Shown: positions 9,881 through 20,544, numbered from the stretch's first letter. The stretch: 64,000 nt of DNA from Vombatus ursinus (GCF_900497805.2 NW_020940358.1:22480200-22544199), one strand, 5' to 3'. Notes: a model not told the origin generated them from the letters alone. Numbers and translations are program-made.

Positions 9881-10080
9881 TGGTTGTTCATCCTTAGTTC
9901 TCAAAGAGGACCAATGACATCATGAGGGTGATGTCTTTACTTGCCTTGAATTGGATTTAAGTGAGGCTGAGCTGCTCAAAGTCGTCCACCTCACTCTCTC
10001 CTCCAGAGTCATCGAAGTCTAGTAGCAAGCTGGAGTCAAGATGACTGGTGATGACCCAAGATGGGATGGGTGACCTCTGA
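9881..10080 (+). mobile_element. Unclassified ~195-bp interspersed repeat, copy 1
   Basis: This block matches 54173-54366 along its whole length. Shared landmarks are 'gttcatcctt', 'gtgacatca/atgacatca', 'gtgaattgga/ttgaattgga', 'gagtcatcgaa', 'tgatg(g/a)ccca(g/a)gatg' and 'gatgacctct/ggtgacctct'. It lies inside antisense L2 sequence. It has no tRNA head and no poly(A), so I cannot name its class. Confidence 0.7.
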
Positions 10081-10084
10081 AGGA

Positions 10085-10385
10085 AGAAATGAGCAGCTAG
10101 GGGGACCAGGAAAGGTCTTCTGCAGAAAGGGAGATTAGAACTAAATCCTGAAGGATGCCAAAGCAGCCAAAAGGCAAAGATAAAGACTGAGAGCATTTGC
10201 AGGAATGAGAGACAGCCAGTAAAAAGGAACAGAGACTAGGATAAGATATCATATATGAAGAACGGCAAGTACTTGTTAGATGATTGACTGACGTCAAGAG
10301 TAAAAGGGAAGTTGGGAAGAGGGGGAGATTTGGGAGGAAATATATGAGTTCTGTCTTGGACATGTGGATGCCTACAGGCAGTGAT
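10085..10385 (-). mobile_element. L2 LINE, antisense (part 2)
   Basis: 'gaaaggtcttctgcagaaag', 'gcaggaatgagagacagcca' and 'gagttctgtcttggacatgt' continue the L2 order broken at 9880. Together with 11280-11480 it suggests one L2 copy of over 600 bp split by younger elements. Confidence 0.75.
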
Positions 10386-10590
10386 GTGCTGGTAAATGTT
10401 TTTAATGACTAGCTCTCTGGAAAAAAATATACAAAAGACAGGCTTTTAAGTTTAATCTGCAATTATGAATAACTTGTCCTTCACTTTCTTAAGTCTAGAC
10501 ACTTAAAATAATAAATCAAGCCCTAATTTGTAGGTTTTGTAGATTTTTTGAGGTGTAAATAATCACATTGAAAATTTAACAATAGGCTGA

Positions 10591-11244
10591 CTTGATAGGG
10601 CTATATCACAAAGAGATGATACAAATGGGAAAAGGACTCACATGCATAAAAATATTTATAGCAGCTCTTTTTGTGGTGGCAAAGAATTGGAAATTGAGAA
10701 GATGCCCATCAATTAGGGAATGGCTGAACAGGTTGTGGTATATGAATGTAATGGAATACTATTGTGCTATAAGAAATGATGAACAGGCAGACTTCAGAAA
10801 AACCTGGAAAGACTTATATGGTCTGATGCTGAGTGAAGTGAGCAGAACCAGGAGAATGTTGTACATAGTAGCAGCCACATTGTGCAATGACTAACTTTGA
10901 TAGACTTAGCCCTTCTCAGCAATACAAGGATCTAAGACCTCATGATGGAAAATGCTATCCACATTCAAAGAAAGAACTATGCAGTTTGAATGTAGATCAA
11001 AGCATACTATTTGCTATTTTTTTCTTCTGTTGAGTTTTGTTGCCTCTTTCTGGTGGTTCCTCCTATGGTTACTTACAACATCACTAATGTGAAAATATGT
11101 TTAATAGGAATGCATATGTACAGCCTATATCAGATTGTGCACCATCTTGGGGAGGGTGGTGGGGAGGGAGGGGGAGAAAAATTTTAAACTCAAAAGCATA
11201 TGGAAGTGATTGCTGAGAAATCAAAATAAATTAATTTTTAAAAA
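10591..11244 (+). mobile_element. 5'-truncated L1 LINE with perfect 21-bp target duplication
   Basis: It contains the marsupial L1 3' end: 'gcagctctttttgtggtggc', 'aagaattggaaattgagaag', 'gggaatggctgaacaggttg', 'ggaatactattgtgctataa', a G-rich stretch at about 11150-11175 and an A/T-rich tail. The 21 bases at 10570-10590 are repeated exactly at 11245-11265, marking target-primed insertion. About 654 bp of the ~6-kb element is present. An open frame of about 100 codons (10592-10894) is inside it and is not a host gene. The exact duplication suggests a younger age than most repeats here. Confidence 0.92.
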
Positions 11245-11279
11245 GAAAATTTAACAATAGGCTGATGAACTGTTGAAAA

Positions 11280-11480
11280 CTAGCTTCAACATATCCTGCC
11301 TAAAGGACGTGAAGTTCAAGATGTCCAAAAAGTCATTGGGAGGGGGTAGGCAGAAAGATTTAGGGGGAAACAAAAGATAGCAATAAAAATCCATTTTTTC
11401 AAAAGGTAGTTGGTGATAGACAGGTGCTCAAGAGAGAGACTAGGGCTGCATACAAAGACTGGAAGTCATCCTTTGGAGAT
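11280..11480 (-). mobile_element. L2 LINE, antisense (part 3)
   Basis: 'gaagttcaagatgtccaaaa' and 'gctcaagagagagactaggg' match the reversed L2 coding region further upstream than part 2. Confidence 0.6.
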
Positions 11481-11559
11481 GAAAAGTGAGCAGCTAAACT
11501 GACATTCTACCCCAGGTCTTCCAAATCTCAGCTATTTCTCTGAGCAACAGATGCAGGTG

Positions 11560-11690
11560 AAAGAACATATGTCATCAGTTTATTGTCATCATTTGTAAGA
11601 CTCATTTCCTCTTTCTCTGAGCCTTATTTTCCTCCCCTCTAAAATGAGGGGCATGGGCCAGATAACTCCTAACTCATATGCCTCGTAGCA
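11560..11690 (+). mobile_element. MIR-type SINE, sense
   Basis: 'gagccttattttcctcccct' then 'ctaaaatgaggggcatgggc' mark the core and start of the tail. Confidence 0.7.
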
Positions 11691-12205
11691 GACTGTGCAG
11701 CCTCTCCATACCTTTCTGGCATAGCTAAATTAGCCAGTTCCCTTTCTCTCCTTTCTAAAACTTCATTTAACTGCTCTCTAGACACTGACTGAGAAGAATA
11801 CTGGCCATTCATGGGCTCAGTAAAGCACAAAAGCTGCCAGAGGCATCATGCACTTCCTAACCTGACAGGGTAGGGGGTTAATTAGAAGCTGCCCTGAGCA
11901 TTTGGACTGACTAGTTAACCTGAGCAAAAGTTCCTGGGTGGTACCCAGTGGGTTTCTTTGCCAAGCTTGGTATGTGCCAATTAAAGTACCTGAGGAAAAA
12001 TCAACTGAATCTAAAGATGGGCACAGAGAGGTCTATTTAATGATGGGGGTCAATGAGGCACTGATTTCAAATATCTCATACCTGGAAGATCTCTTCACCA
12101 CGTGGGTCCCTTTTCCCTTTCCAACAATGCACTAAGTCCTGTTCTGGAAACAGACTCTGCCTAAGGGTTGTAAAATCTGGGAGCATTGCAAAAGCCATTG
12201 AGAGA
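11690..12205. other. Unassigned sequence
   Basis: No repeat family or exon recognised. Confidence 0.4.
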
Positions 12206-12206
12206 A

Positions 12207-12330
12207 CAATAATGTTTATTAAGTGCCTACTGAGTACAGAGCTACTAAATGCTGAGGGAAATGGCAAAGTTTAGCTAATGCACAATCTCTACAATTCAAG
12301 GAATTTGCAGTCTTTTTCAGGAGAAGGACG
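12207..12330 (-). mobile_element. L2 LINE 3' end, antisense
   Basis: 'tgtttattaagtgcctactg' followed by 'caattcaaggaatttgcagt', the reversed 3' UTR. Confidence 0.7.
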
Positions 12331-12387
12331 TCTGGGAAAGGGCTTGGCCTAGAAGGCCATGCAATGTAAGGTACATGCATAAACTCA

Positions 12388-12600
12388 AAATGATAACAGT
12401 TAATAACTTTAAAAATTACATTATCTCATTTGATTCTCATATAAGGTAGAATGCACTATTATAGCTCATTTTACAGATGAGGAAACTGAGGCAAAAAAGG
12501 GTTAGGTGACTTAACCAGGATCACACAGCTAGTAAATGTCTGAGGCCAGATTTGAACTTATGAAGATGAGTCTTCTTGACTTCAGGCCCAGCACCATAGT
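12388..12600 (-). mobile_element. MIR-type SINE, antisense
   Basis: 'tatctcatttgattctcata', 'cattttacagatgaggaaac', 'cacacagctagtaaatgtct' and 'cttcaggcccagcaccat'. This is one of the better-preserved copies. Confidence 0.92.
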
Positions 12601-12840
12601 AAATACTCCTTCCTGAAAGATAATAAAATCTGACTGACTGATAATTGACTAACAAATATGGCAGTAAGCATATCAGTTGGGGCTCATGTGCTATAGAATT
12701 AGAAAGACTACCCACACCAACCTCTCAGAGCTACCCTTAGAGCCCTAAGAGGACATGTAAGCCTGGGGACTCAACTCACCAATTGGAGAGAGAGTGGATT
12801 AATTTCCTGAGAATATGTGCCACATGATAATAGGAAGCTT
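12600..12840. other. Unassigned sequence
   Basis: No family recognised between two MIR copies. Confidence 0.4.
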
Positions 12841-13107
12841 GGCATACAGAGGAGTTTTACAGATCTCTATCAAGATATCTGGGTTCAAATCCTACCTCAG
12901 ACAATTCAATTAAATAAATATTTCTTAGAACAACTACAAATTGTATAATACTAGACAAATCATGTAAACTCTCAAAACCTCAGTTTCTTCATTTATAAAA
13001 TGAGAATGAGAAAAATATTTATACTACCAAGCTTACAGAATTGTTGTGAAGCAAACACTTTGTATAACTTACAATGCTAGAGAACTGTAAATTGTTATTA
13101 TTATAGG
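12840..13107 (+). mobile_element. MIR-type SINE, sense, with internal AT-rich insertion
   Basis: 'atctgggttcaaatcctacc' and 'aacctcagtttcttcattta' are separated by an extra ~50 bp ('aaataaatatttcttagaac' region). The tail runs to 'gtaaattgttattattatag'. Confidence 0.8.
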
Positions 13108-13680
13108 CAACAGAGAGCTACTGAAGGCTTTTCAGCAAGACAGGTTTTTGAACCTATTAAATCAATATTCTTATTTACATGGTAAAGATTTTTATGGACA
13201 TCTCTCTTATATACATATGCTGAGTCTGGGACTAATGTGCAAAATTTCCCAAGACTGTAGCATATGTGGTCCTTGACAACTCTTGTTTCTTTTGTAACAC
13301 TTTTTTCAAGTACTATATGAAAAGACTCACCCTCCAGAGCCCCTGAGAAATAGAGGGAGTAGGGGGGAGAGAGTCAAGTAATCTGCATATTACCAGATCT
13401 TCCTCTGGTTCATGTCCATCCCATTCCACGAAGACTGTATAAACACAGTTCTTGACAGGCTTGAGAAACCTTTTTCTAATTCTTTCACTCTTCAATATAC
13501 TGAACTAAGCTCTGGGTCACTGGCCTTGTGTACAATTTGCCAATTGAGTTTGAGATCTGGGCAGCCATCTTCTGAGACCAGTTTTTGTGGTAAAAGAGCT
13601 GCCAGTCTAGTTGGTGAGGCAAACTGTATGGACTGGAAAAGGTATAGAACAGCACAAAGCAATAAATTTCTAATGAATTT
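13108..13680. other. Unassigned sequence
   Basis: An open frame of 110 codons on the plus strand (13412-13744) runs into the next MIR and shows no recognised protein motif, so I do not call it. Confidence 0.4.
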
Positions 13681-13850
13681 CGCTTCTAAAGTTGAAAGGG
13701 ACCTCAGAAATCATCTGATCTTTAGTAATATTAATATTTTATAAGGAAGGAGACTGAGATGAAATGAGGGACAAAGGGACTTGCTTAAAATCACATAACC
13801 AGACAGTAGCGAAGGCAAGACCTGAAACTCACCTTACTGAAATCTGTAGG
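13680..13850 (-). mobile_element. MIR-type SINE, antisense
   Basis: 'gttgaaagggacctcagaaa' and 'cttgcttaaaatcacataac'. Confidence 0.75.
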
Positions 13851-13878
13851 ATTTGAGATTTGGCGGGGTACTGTCGTC

Positions 13879-14068
13879 CAGGGTTTCCTCACTTCTTTTT
13901 TATTAGTCTGATAAAGCCTATGGATTCCTTTCAGAATGGTGTTTTTAAATGGATAAAGATCATATAAAAGATTATAAAGAAAACCACTTATATTGAAATA
14001 ATAAAAATTATTTCAATAATGATTATCAAATTATTTTGAAGAATCAAGTTCAAGGTTAAGAAGTGCTG
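13879..14068 (+). mobile_element. hAT-type MITE (copy A of one family)
   Basis: The left end 'cagggtttcctcac' and the right end 'gttaagaagtgctg' are rough inverted repeats. The interior 'gataaagcctatggattcct' and 'agaatggtgtttttaaa' also occurs at 33960-34010 and, reversed, at 51180-51230. It is a short non-autonomous element without transposase. Confidence 0.75.
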
Positions 14069-14069
14069 G

Positions 14070-14200
14070 TTGTAGTCCAACTCCTTCATTTTAAAATTAA
14101 GAAACCGAATCTGAGAAGGTAAGTGGCATACTACCAGTCACAAAAGGAATAAGTTGGGGAAATTGAACTCAGGTCTTCTGACACCAAATCCAGTGTTTAT
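14070..14200 (-). mobile_element. MIR-type SINE, antisense
   Basis: 'gtagtccaactccttcattt' and 'actcaggtcttctgacacca'. Confidence 0.75.
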
Positions 14201-14440
14201 TGAAGGCAGGAAGATCTGGGTTCAAATCTCACCCCTGACACTTGCAATCTTAATGACTATGGGCAAGTCATTTAACCTTTTTGGGCCTCAGTTTCCTCAT
14301 CTGTAAAAAAGGGGGGGTGGGGAAGGAATTATAATACCTGTAATAACTATCTTTCAGGGTTATCGTGAGGCTCAAACAAGATAAAAAATGGAAAATTAAT
14401 TGCAAACTTTGAGACACAATATAAATGTCAGTTATTTTTA
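14200..14440 (+). mobile_element. MIR-type SINE, sense
   Basis: 'atctgggttcaaatctcacc', 'cctcagtttcctcatctgta', then 'cagggttatcgtgaggctca' and 'cacaatataaatgtcagtta'. It is almost full length, with a G run expanded in the core. Confidence 0.9.
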
Positions 14441-14477
14441 CATGTTCCTAAATATGTGTTGGTTAACTGCAGAGCAA

Positions 14478-14577
14478 AAGGATTTTGTTAAGCCCATATT
14501 ACATGCCAGGCACTGCGCTAAGTGTTAGGGACACAAATACAAAGAGATAGTCTGTGCCTTCAAGGAGTTTACATTTG
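14478..14577 (-). mobile_element. L2 LINE 3' end, antisense
   Basis: 'catgccaggcactgcgctaa' and 'ccttcaaggagtttacattt'. Confidence 0.85.
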
Positions 14578-14579
14578 TA

Positions 14580-15294
14580 GCACCCTCTATTGGCTAATTC
14601 CCCCATTCTCATTCAAACTAGGAATCTGTGTCCCTAGGAGGTTATTACTAGTTATAAATGTCTATTATTGTTTGTCGCAAGCTCCCATCCAATGTGCAAC
14701 CTACTGATCATCCATTAGACAGCCAGAGTTAATCACCTTTTAAAAAGGAATATTTACAAAGCATGGATAGCAAGGACAGTTGTTATAGAAACATTCCCCT
14801 ACCCCCAAACTAGAGACACATTCTCCCATCATACACATAAGGTCCTTAGAGAGAGTCAGCTCAGACTTAGAGAACTCATGTGGTCAAAAGATAAACTCAC
14901 AGCTCTTGGAAGTTCTTTTCTCCCACCATAGTCCTCACAAAGTGCCTCTAAGGTATTGTTCATTTCTCAGCTCCCTAGTCCTGCTTCCCTCTGCACTGGA
15001 AGGGTCAGACTCTGAAGCTGCCTTTCCTTCTGCCTTCTCATTTATGCTCTCTTGGCATCTGGATGAATGCATATTTTGCTACTGTCCAGTCTATCCAGCA
15101 GTATGGTCAATGGATGGAGGAGGGGGCGTGGTTGGAGGTGAAAGGGAGTGAAACTCCCTCTAGACTCACTCCCCCCCCACCACTGCCCTCTAGTAGGGAT
15201 AAAAGGGAACTAGTCAAGGTATGCCCTGAAGCTTGATAAGTGTCTTGTTAGAATCCCTTCTCTGAGATATGTCTATATCATATATGTATCTATA
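14580..15294. other. Unassigned, repeat-poor sequence
   Basis: No family recognised. It contains an eight-C run near 15171-15179. Confidence 0.4.
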
Positions 15295-15375
15295 TGTGGA
15301 GAAAGAGACACAGATAGACAAAGACAGAGACAGACAGAGAAAAAGAAAGAGAGACAGACTAAGAATAGGGATAGG
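15295..15375. repeat. (GACA)n/(GA)n low-complexity tract
   Basis: Purine-plus-C units similar to those at 2590-2652; open frames on both strands here are artefacts. Confidence 0.85.
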
Positions 15376-15379
15376 GATA

Positions 15380-16498
15380 TATTCAGAGATATGCCTAATT
15401 CTTTCAACCAAATATCAATACATTTTCTGTGTGTACACATCTAATTTCATCCAGTGGCTCCAAAGCACTTCACTCTTCCCAAATTGATTAAAGAAAATTG
15501 ACTAAAGATTGGTTCTGTACTTAATTTATGCCTACAATTGATTCAGTTGAGAAGTCCAGATCTTCTGTGTTTAATGTATGGGAAGGACTCCAGCTCTCAC
15601 ATATTCTAATAGAGTGAATCAAGACATATAACTGAGTGGTGGCCAGGAAAGGCTTGGACTGATGAGACACAGGAATGGCCAGTTGAATCATAGGACAGTC
15701 AATTGACACACCCTTTCCAAAAGCAACGGTATTGATGCCATGCATTGATTTGCCCTGAACAAGAAATGGAAAGCACTTGATGGCAAAATGGATGGCAAGA
15801 TGGCCTGGGTGGACTGGTGTATGGAATGTGAAGCATGGTCTACTCTGATCTGGAGTCTCCTAGATATAGTAGGCTATACACACACTCGGTTCCCAATCAA
15901 AGTTCAGCTGCAGGGCAGGAATTCCAGAGCTGAGCAGATTGACAGATGTTTTTAATAGCTGCAGTTTAAGTAGTGCTTAAAAACCAAGAGGTCAAGTGAT
16001 GAACTGAGCTTTGCGGCGAATTTGCACTTTGCTGGAGCCATTGTGAGGACTGGCATTCAGCTTTTTAAACTTAGGAATTCCCTTTTGCTAGTTTACCCAA
16101 AGGTGATTAAGTGATTTGCCTCTGAGAAAGATCTTCACCCTAAACAACATCATGCCAAATTGTTAAATTTATAATGATATATAAAACTGCCAAGGGAAAC
16201 TGAATACTTGTATTGACTATTTAGTGCATTGTCTGGCAAAAAGGAAATTCTACTTGGGAAATCAAGATGATATCAGAAGGTTGCTCTGTGAATACAGAGT
16301 CAGAATAAAAGGAGATAGATAAACTTAATGAATAGTGCCATCAGTGATAGTCTGACATATTTTCATCTTCATCATCAGTACCTACCTGTTCAGCAGACCA
16401 GAACACTTATGTCACACTATTGGAGGACACTGTTCCCTGTAGACAGGGCTGGATTAGCAATGAGAAATTCTCCAATTCACCAAAAATATTATGACATA
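15380..16498. other. Unassigned, repeat-poor sequence
   Basis: More than 1 kb without a recognised repeat. No exon with plausible splice sites and a conserved frame was found. Confidence 0.4.
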
Positions 16499-16499
16499 G

Positions 16500-16805
16500 A
16501 AACCAAAGAACTTCAGAATTTGCATGGGCCTCAGTGACCATCAAGGCCAATTCACACCTAAAAAAGAATTCTCTTTATGACATATCCAAAAAGTGAACAT
16601 TTAATCTTTTTTTTAAGACCTCCAGGAGAGGATCCTATACCTCTCAAGGCATCCTGTTCCACCATGGAAGAGCCCATATTATTAGAAGTTTTCCTGACAT
16701 CAAGTCTAAATGTGCCTCTTTCCAACTCCCGGTTTTTTAGCCTAGTCTGGGGCCAAGCAAAACCAGACTAATCTTTCTTCCATGTGACAGCCCTCCTTTT
16801 CATCC
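16500..16805 (-). mobile_element. L3/CR1-clade LINE 3' region, antisense
   Basis: 'acctccaggagaggatccta', 'gcatcctgttccaccatgga', 'agttttcctgacatcaagtc' and 'gcctctttccaactcccggt' follow the reversed L3 order. It has the reiterated 'gacctcca' and 'gccc' landmarks seen again near 61150-61320. Confidence 0.75.
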
Positions 16806-16857
16806 CTACCTTATGGAAGAGAGAAAGGTACCCACACTAAACCAATTGAAGAATGTT

Positions 16858-17115
16858 ATTCTCAATCATGGATAAGATTTGTCCATTTTTCTACCAAGAA
16901 ACATTCAAGATTTATGAAATATAACTACAAAACACTCTTTGCAGAAATAAAGGAAGACCTAAGTAAGTGGAGAGATATTAATTATTCATGACAATATAAT
17001 AAAAATGATACTAATTTACAGATTTAATGTTATACCAATTAAGTTAATAAAGAATTGTCATTTTATAGAACTTGACAAAATAATAACAAAATCCATTTGG
17101 AGGAAGAAAAGCCTA
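16858..17115 (+). mobile_element. Old L1 ORF2 fragment
   Basis: Conceptual residues YNYKTLFAEIKEDLSKWRDI near 16925-16980 match the conserved L1 ORF2 segment between the RT and C-terminal regions. They are followed by 'aataataacaaaatccattt' (translated NKIHL). Indels break the frame. A MIR abuts it at 17115. Confidence 0.8.
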
Positions 17116-17245
17116 AGAGACCGAGGTCCAGGGAGAGAAAGTACCTTGCCCAAGGTCACACAGGTAGGAAGTAGCAGAGTCAGGGTTGAATTCAGGTCTT
17201 CTGACTCCAAATTCAGTACCCTTGTCACTATGCTGTGCTATCTCT
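17115..17245 (-). mobile_element. MIR-type SINE, antisense
   Basis: 'cttgcccaaggtcacacagg' and 'tcaggtcttctgactccaaa'. Confidence 0.88.
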
Positions 17246-17369
17246 AATTTGCTGAACAACATTCATTTATATTCTCTTTCCTTTCTTCTCATTCTCTAAA
17301 CCAAGCCTTCTAAACAAGGAATCACCAGGCTTCTACAATAAGCACTCAGACGACTCCATCTATGGTATT

Positions 17370-17490
17370 CCAACCTCTTCCACAGTGCCTGGCATAGTAT
17401 ATGCCCATAGAAGGTGCTCAGTGAACATATATGAATGAAGAGATAAAGGAATGAATGAATTAATAAATGAATGCATGAATGGATGAAAAA
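17370..17490 (+). mobile_element. L2 LINE 3' end, sense, with long (TGAA) tail
   Basis: 'cacagtgcctggcatagtat' then 'gaaggtgctcagtgaacata' and an imperfect TGAA run of about 60 bp. Confidence 0.85.
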
Positions 17491-17602
17491 ATTAAGTGGT
17501 TACTATGCATAAAACACTATGCTAGCACTAGGGATACATGGAGAAGAGTAAAATAGTCCCTACTCTGAAGGGACTAACGTACTAATAGAGGAGACAACAT
17601 GT
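17485..17602 (-). mobile_element. L2 LINE 3' end, antisense
   Basis: 'aaaacactatgctagcacta', 'gggatacatgg' and 'aggagacaaca'. It lies tail-to-tail with the sense L2 end just before it. Confidence 0.7.
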
Positions 17603-17604
17603 CT

Positions 17605-18274
17605 AGAAGATTTCAGCTAAAAGTCAGTTAAGAAAGTCTCACGGACCTTATGGTACAGGGACAAAGCAAATGATGACGCTTTTTCTTTAATGTCATCTCC
17701 ACTGATAAAATCCCATCAGTTTCTAACATTGAAGCATTTGACAGTGTGAGGGAGTTTGGTGGTAAAAATGTTCTTTCCTGGGTCTTCAGTAGCCTCCAGG
17801 CTGCATCCCCACAGACTGATGGCTGGAGGCACTGTGTTGGAAGCATTGCTATTCCCAAGGATCTTGGATTCAGGAGCCTCACCTACCTGCATGGGGTTTG
17901 AGGGGAGTGAGGAGCCAAAGGGGGGGTGGTGATGGTGGTCTGACTTGTCTGGTACATGTTACCGCCTATTTCTCCCTTGGGGTGCCCAGCTGCTTTAGCC
18001 AGTATGCGTTGCCTGGCCTATGGACAGCAGTTGGTTGGCATTATTGGGGATGTCTGGCCTCTTTCCCAGATGGTGGCTGTTATGGCTGGGCTAGAAGCAG
18101 AAGCTGCAGGCTTGGAGGAAAGCAGGCCACTTCAGTGCTCTTATGCTTTTCTTATGGGGAAAGACTCATGAAGGACAGGAGAGCTGTGATCCAGGATGTG
18201 AGTAGCCTGGTACAAAGTGGGCAAGGACGATACATTTGTACTGCTTAGCTGCAGAGAATGGTATGAAAAGCAAT
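17605..18274. other. Unassigned sequence with overlapping open frames
   Basis: A 116-codon frame (17898-18248, +), a 71-codon frame (17956-18171, +) and an 84-codon minus-strand frame (17628-17882) lie here. I recognise no domain in any of them, and no repeat either. See the findings. Confidence 0.35.
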
Positions 18275-18470
18275 GAGAAATTGCAAAGAAGTGAATTTCA
18301 GCTTGATAGAAGGAAAAACTTTCTAATATTTAGGGTTATCCAAAAGTGGAACAGGTTGCCTTTCAAGGTGGACGGTTCCTGCTAATGCTGGAAGTCTTCA
18401 AGCAAAGACTGGATGACTGTTTGTCAGGAATGTGTGTAGTTGGGTCAGGTAGTGTACTTCCTCATCATAG
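18275..18470 (+). mobile_element. L3/CR1-clade LINE 3' region, sense (part 1)
   Basis: 'ggaaaaactttctaatattt', 'ccaaaagtggaacaggttgc' and 'gtcttcaagcaaagactgga' are the sense-strand L3 3' landmarks. A MIR interrupts at 18470, and the last L3 bases follow at 18642-18730 ('tgaactagatagtcctgaga'). Confidence 0.85.
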
Positions 18471-18641
18471 GATCATGAGATCTTTGATTTAGAATAAGAA
18501 TGGACCTTAGAGGTCATCAGATCCAACCTTCTCATTTTACAGATAAGGAAACTAAGGCTGAGAGAGGTTAAGTGACTTGCCTGGGATAACACAACTAGTG
18601 TCTGAAGCAGGATTGAACCTACATCTTCCTGACTCCAAAGG
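18470..18641 (-). mobile_element. MIR-type SINE inserted in an L3 tail, antisense
   Basis: 'ggaccttagaggtcatcaga', 'ctcattttacagataaggaa' and 'gacttgcctgggataacaca'. L3 sequence lies on both sides. Confidence 0.85.
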
Positions 18642-18730
18642 TTACAGGGTATATTTATTCGTGTATGATTTGAACTAGATAGTCCTGAGATCCTTTCTAG
18701 GTCAGAGCATCTATATTTCTATGATAATTA
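18642..18730 (+). mobile_element. L3 LINE 3' end, sense (part 2)
   Basis: 'tgaactagatagtcctgaga' and 'tcctttctaggtcagagcat' complete the L3 copy started at 18275. Confidence 0.7.
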
Positions 18731-19002
18731 AGGTTAAAAATGAACAATTCTTTTATCCAATTAATCGTTTTAATTAGTTTTTCCGTATCTCTGTTATTTC
18801 CCAACAAATATCCTCCCCTTTAACTCTCCCATTAAATCCATCATTATAACAAAGAAAAACGGGGCAGGGATAAACAGAATATGCAGTATCCCATTATAGA
18901 AGATCAGGGATTTTAAACAGGGAAATGACATTTCCATTATATAGAGAGGTTAATCTGGGACCACATAAAAGATGGACTGAAGAAGAAGGAAGAGAGCAGG
19001 AT

Positions 19003-19193
19003 AATAATACAACGGAATCATAGATTTGGAGCTCAAAGAAATCTCAGGAGCCATCCAGGCCAACCTCTTCGTTGTAAAAATGACAAAACTGAGCTTAGGC
19101 CCAGAGACTTGTCCAAGTCCTATGAGTAACAAGTTACCAGGCTGGAATAAGAACTAAGATCCTCCAAGTCGAAATCCAGAACTCACTGAATCA
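19003..19193 (-). mobile_element. MIR-type SINE, antisense
   Basis: 'agaaatctcaggagccatcc' and 'cttaggcccagagacttgtc'. Confidence 0.8.
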
Positions 19194-19359
19194 CTAGTTA
19201 AAAAAGGAATGAAATAGTCTATAGAAGAAGCAAGGAGATCCTATACTGGAATAGGGACAGTGCTATTTGCATAGAAAGAATTTATAGGAATTAGAACTTC
19301 ATTGGATATAGGAGACATAGGGAGATCTCAAGCTTGGTTATTGAAAAAAATGGTGCTGC

Positions 19360-19575
19360 CAATTAATAGCTAATATTTCTATAACACCTACTACATGTTA
19401 GGGACTGTGTTAAGCACTTTACAGTTATTTGTAAATTTGATCCTTACAACAACCCTGAAAGGTGGGTACTATTATTATTTCCATTTTACGGATGAGGAAT
19501 CTGAGGCAAACAGGAGTTAAGTGACTTGCCCAGGGTCACACAGCTAATAAGTGTTAGAGTGTAACAAATCTGAGG
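19360..19575 (-). mobile_element. MIR-type SINE, antisense
   Basis: The L2-like tail 'ctactacatgttagggactg' runs into 'ccattttacggatgaggaat' and 'cagggtcacacagctaataa'. The tRNA head is missing. Confidence 0.9.
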
Positions 19576-19614
19576 AAAGAGGAGTTTTTTTGGGGGGAAG
19601 ATTTTGGAAACACA

Positions 19615-19790
19615 GGGACACAAATTTAGAGCTGTAAGGGACCTTAGATACCTAGTCCATCCTGCTCATTTTACAGGTGAGGAGCTAAGGCCTAGATGGT
19701 GAAGGGACTTGTGCAAGATCATACCCATAGCAGGCCCTGGATTCAAATCCAGGCTCTCTAAATTCAAACACAACATTCTTTTCCCCATAT
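19615..19790 (-). mobile_element. MIR-type SINE, antisense
   Basis: 'agagctgtaagggaccttag' and 'ctcattttacaggtgaggag'. Confidence 0.85.
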
Positions 19791-19794
19791 CCCA

Positions 19795-20544
19795 CTTTGC
19801 TTCTGTTGAGTTGCTGGAAGGGGTGGGAGCTGGGAATGGGGGAGGAGGATTCCATTCTTCCATTCTTCCAGTCATTCCATGTACAACCATTGTAACTGCC
19901 AATAGAATCTGAAGAAAATACTATCACTGACAAAGGATCGTGACAACATTATTAATATGGAAATTGGATGGATAACTACACTTGTATGACAGGCATATTT
20001 TTTCTGGTGGCTCCTTCATGATTTAATCCATAGGATAAACCTGGCTTTCAGTCTTGCTTCAGAAGGAAATATTTTAAATCCCTGACTCACAGAACTGAAT
20101 TTACATATCCAACGCCACAGAGAAAATTACTGCACGTGGCTTAACAGACCCTACAGGGAAATGTAATTTTTTTTTTTGGAAATGCACTAAAAATAGAGTG
20201 CAATGGGCCTACTACAGATGCCAGAAGCAACAAGAGTGAAGATGTTAGTTTTAAGGCATGAATTTGTTTTTAAAATATTGAGCTTCTTCTGTGGTCTTGA
20301 GAAGAAAAAATTGATTTTCTGGATAGGGCTATAAAACATGCCAGGAAATAACTTCTGAGCAAAGCAAATCAAATCATGAACTCTGACGTGACAGAAGACC
20401 CCAATCTATCCTGTGTGGTTCTATTTACAGAAGCCTTTCCTAAACCAATTGTAGATTTACTTTCCTATGTGTTTCCTTCTTCTACCAATCAAAAAGATCA
20501 GGATGTAAGTAAAAAATGGAACTAAGATCAACTGCTTTAATTCT
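19795..20544. other. Unassigned sequence
   Basis: About 750 bp with no recognised family or exon. Confidence 0.4.

Noticed and set aside
10592-10894. 100-codon frame with protein-like sequence
   Set aside because: It is the translated marsupial L1 3' region bounded by a target duplication.
15269-15487. Frames on both strands around 15.3 kb
   Set aside because: They are driven by a GACA/GA tract.
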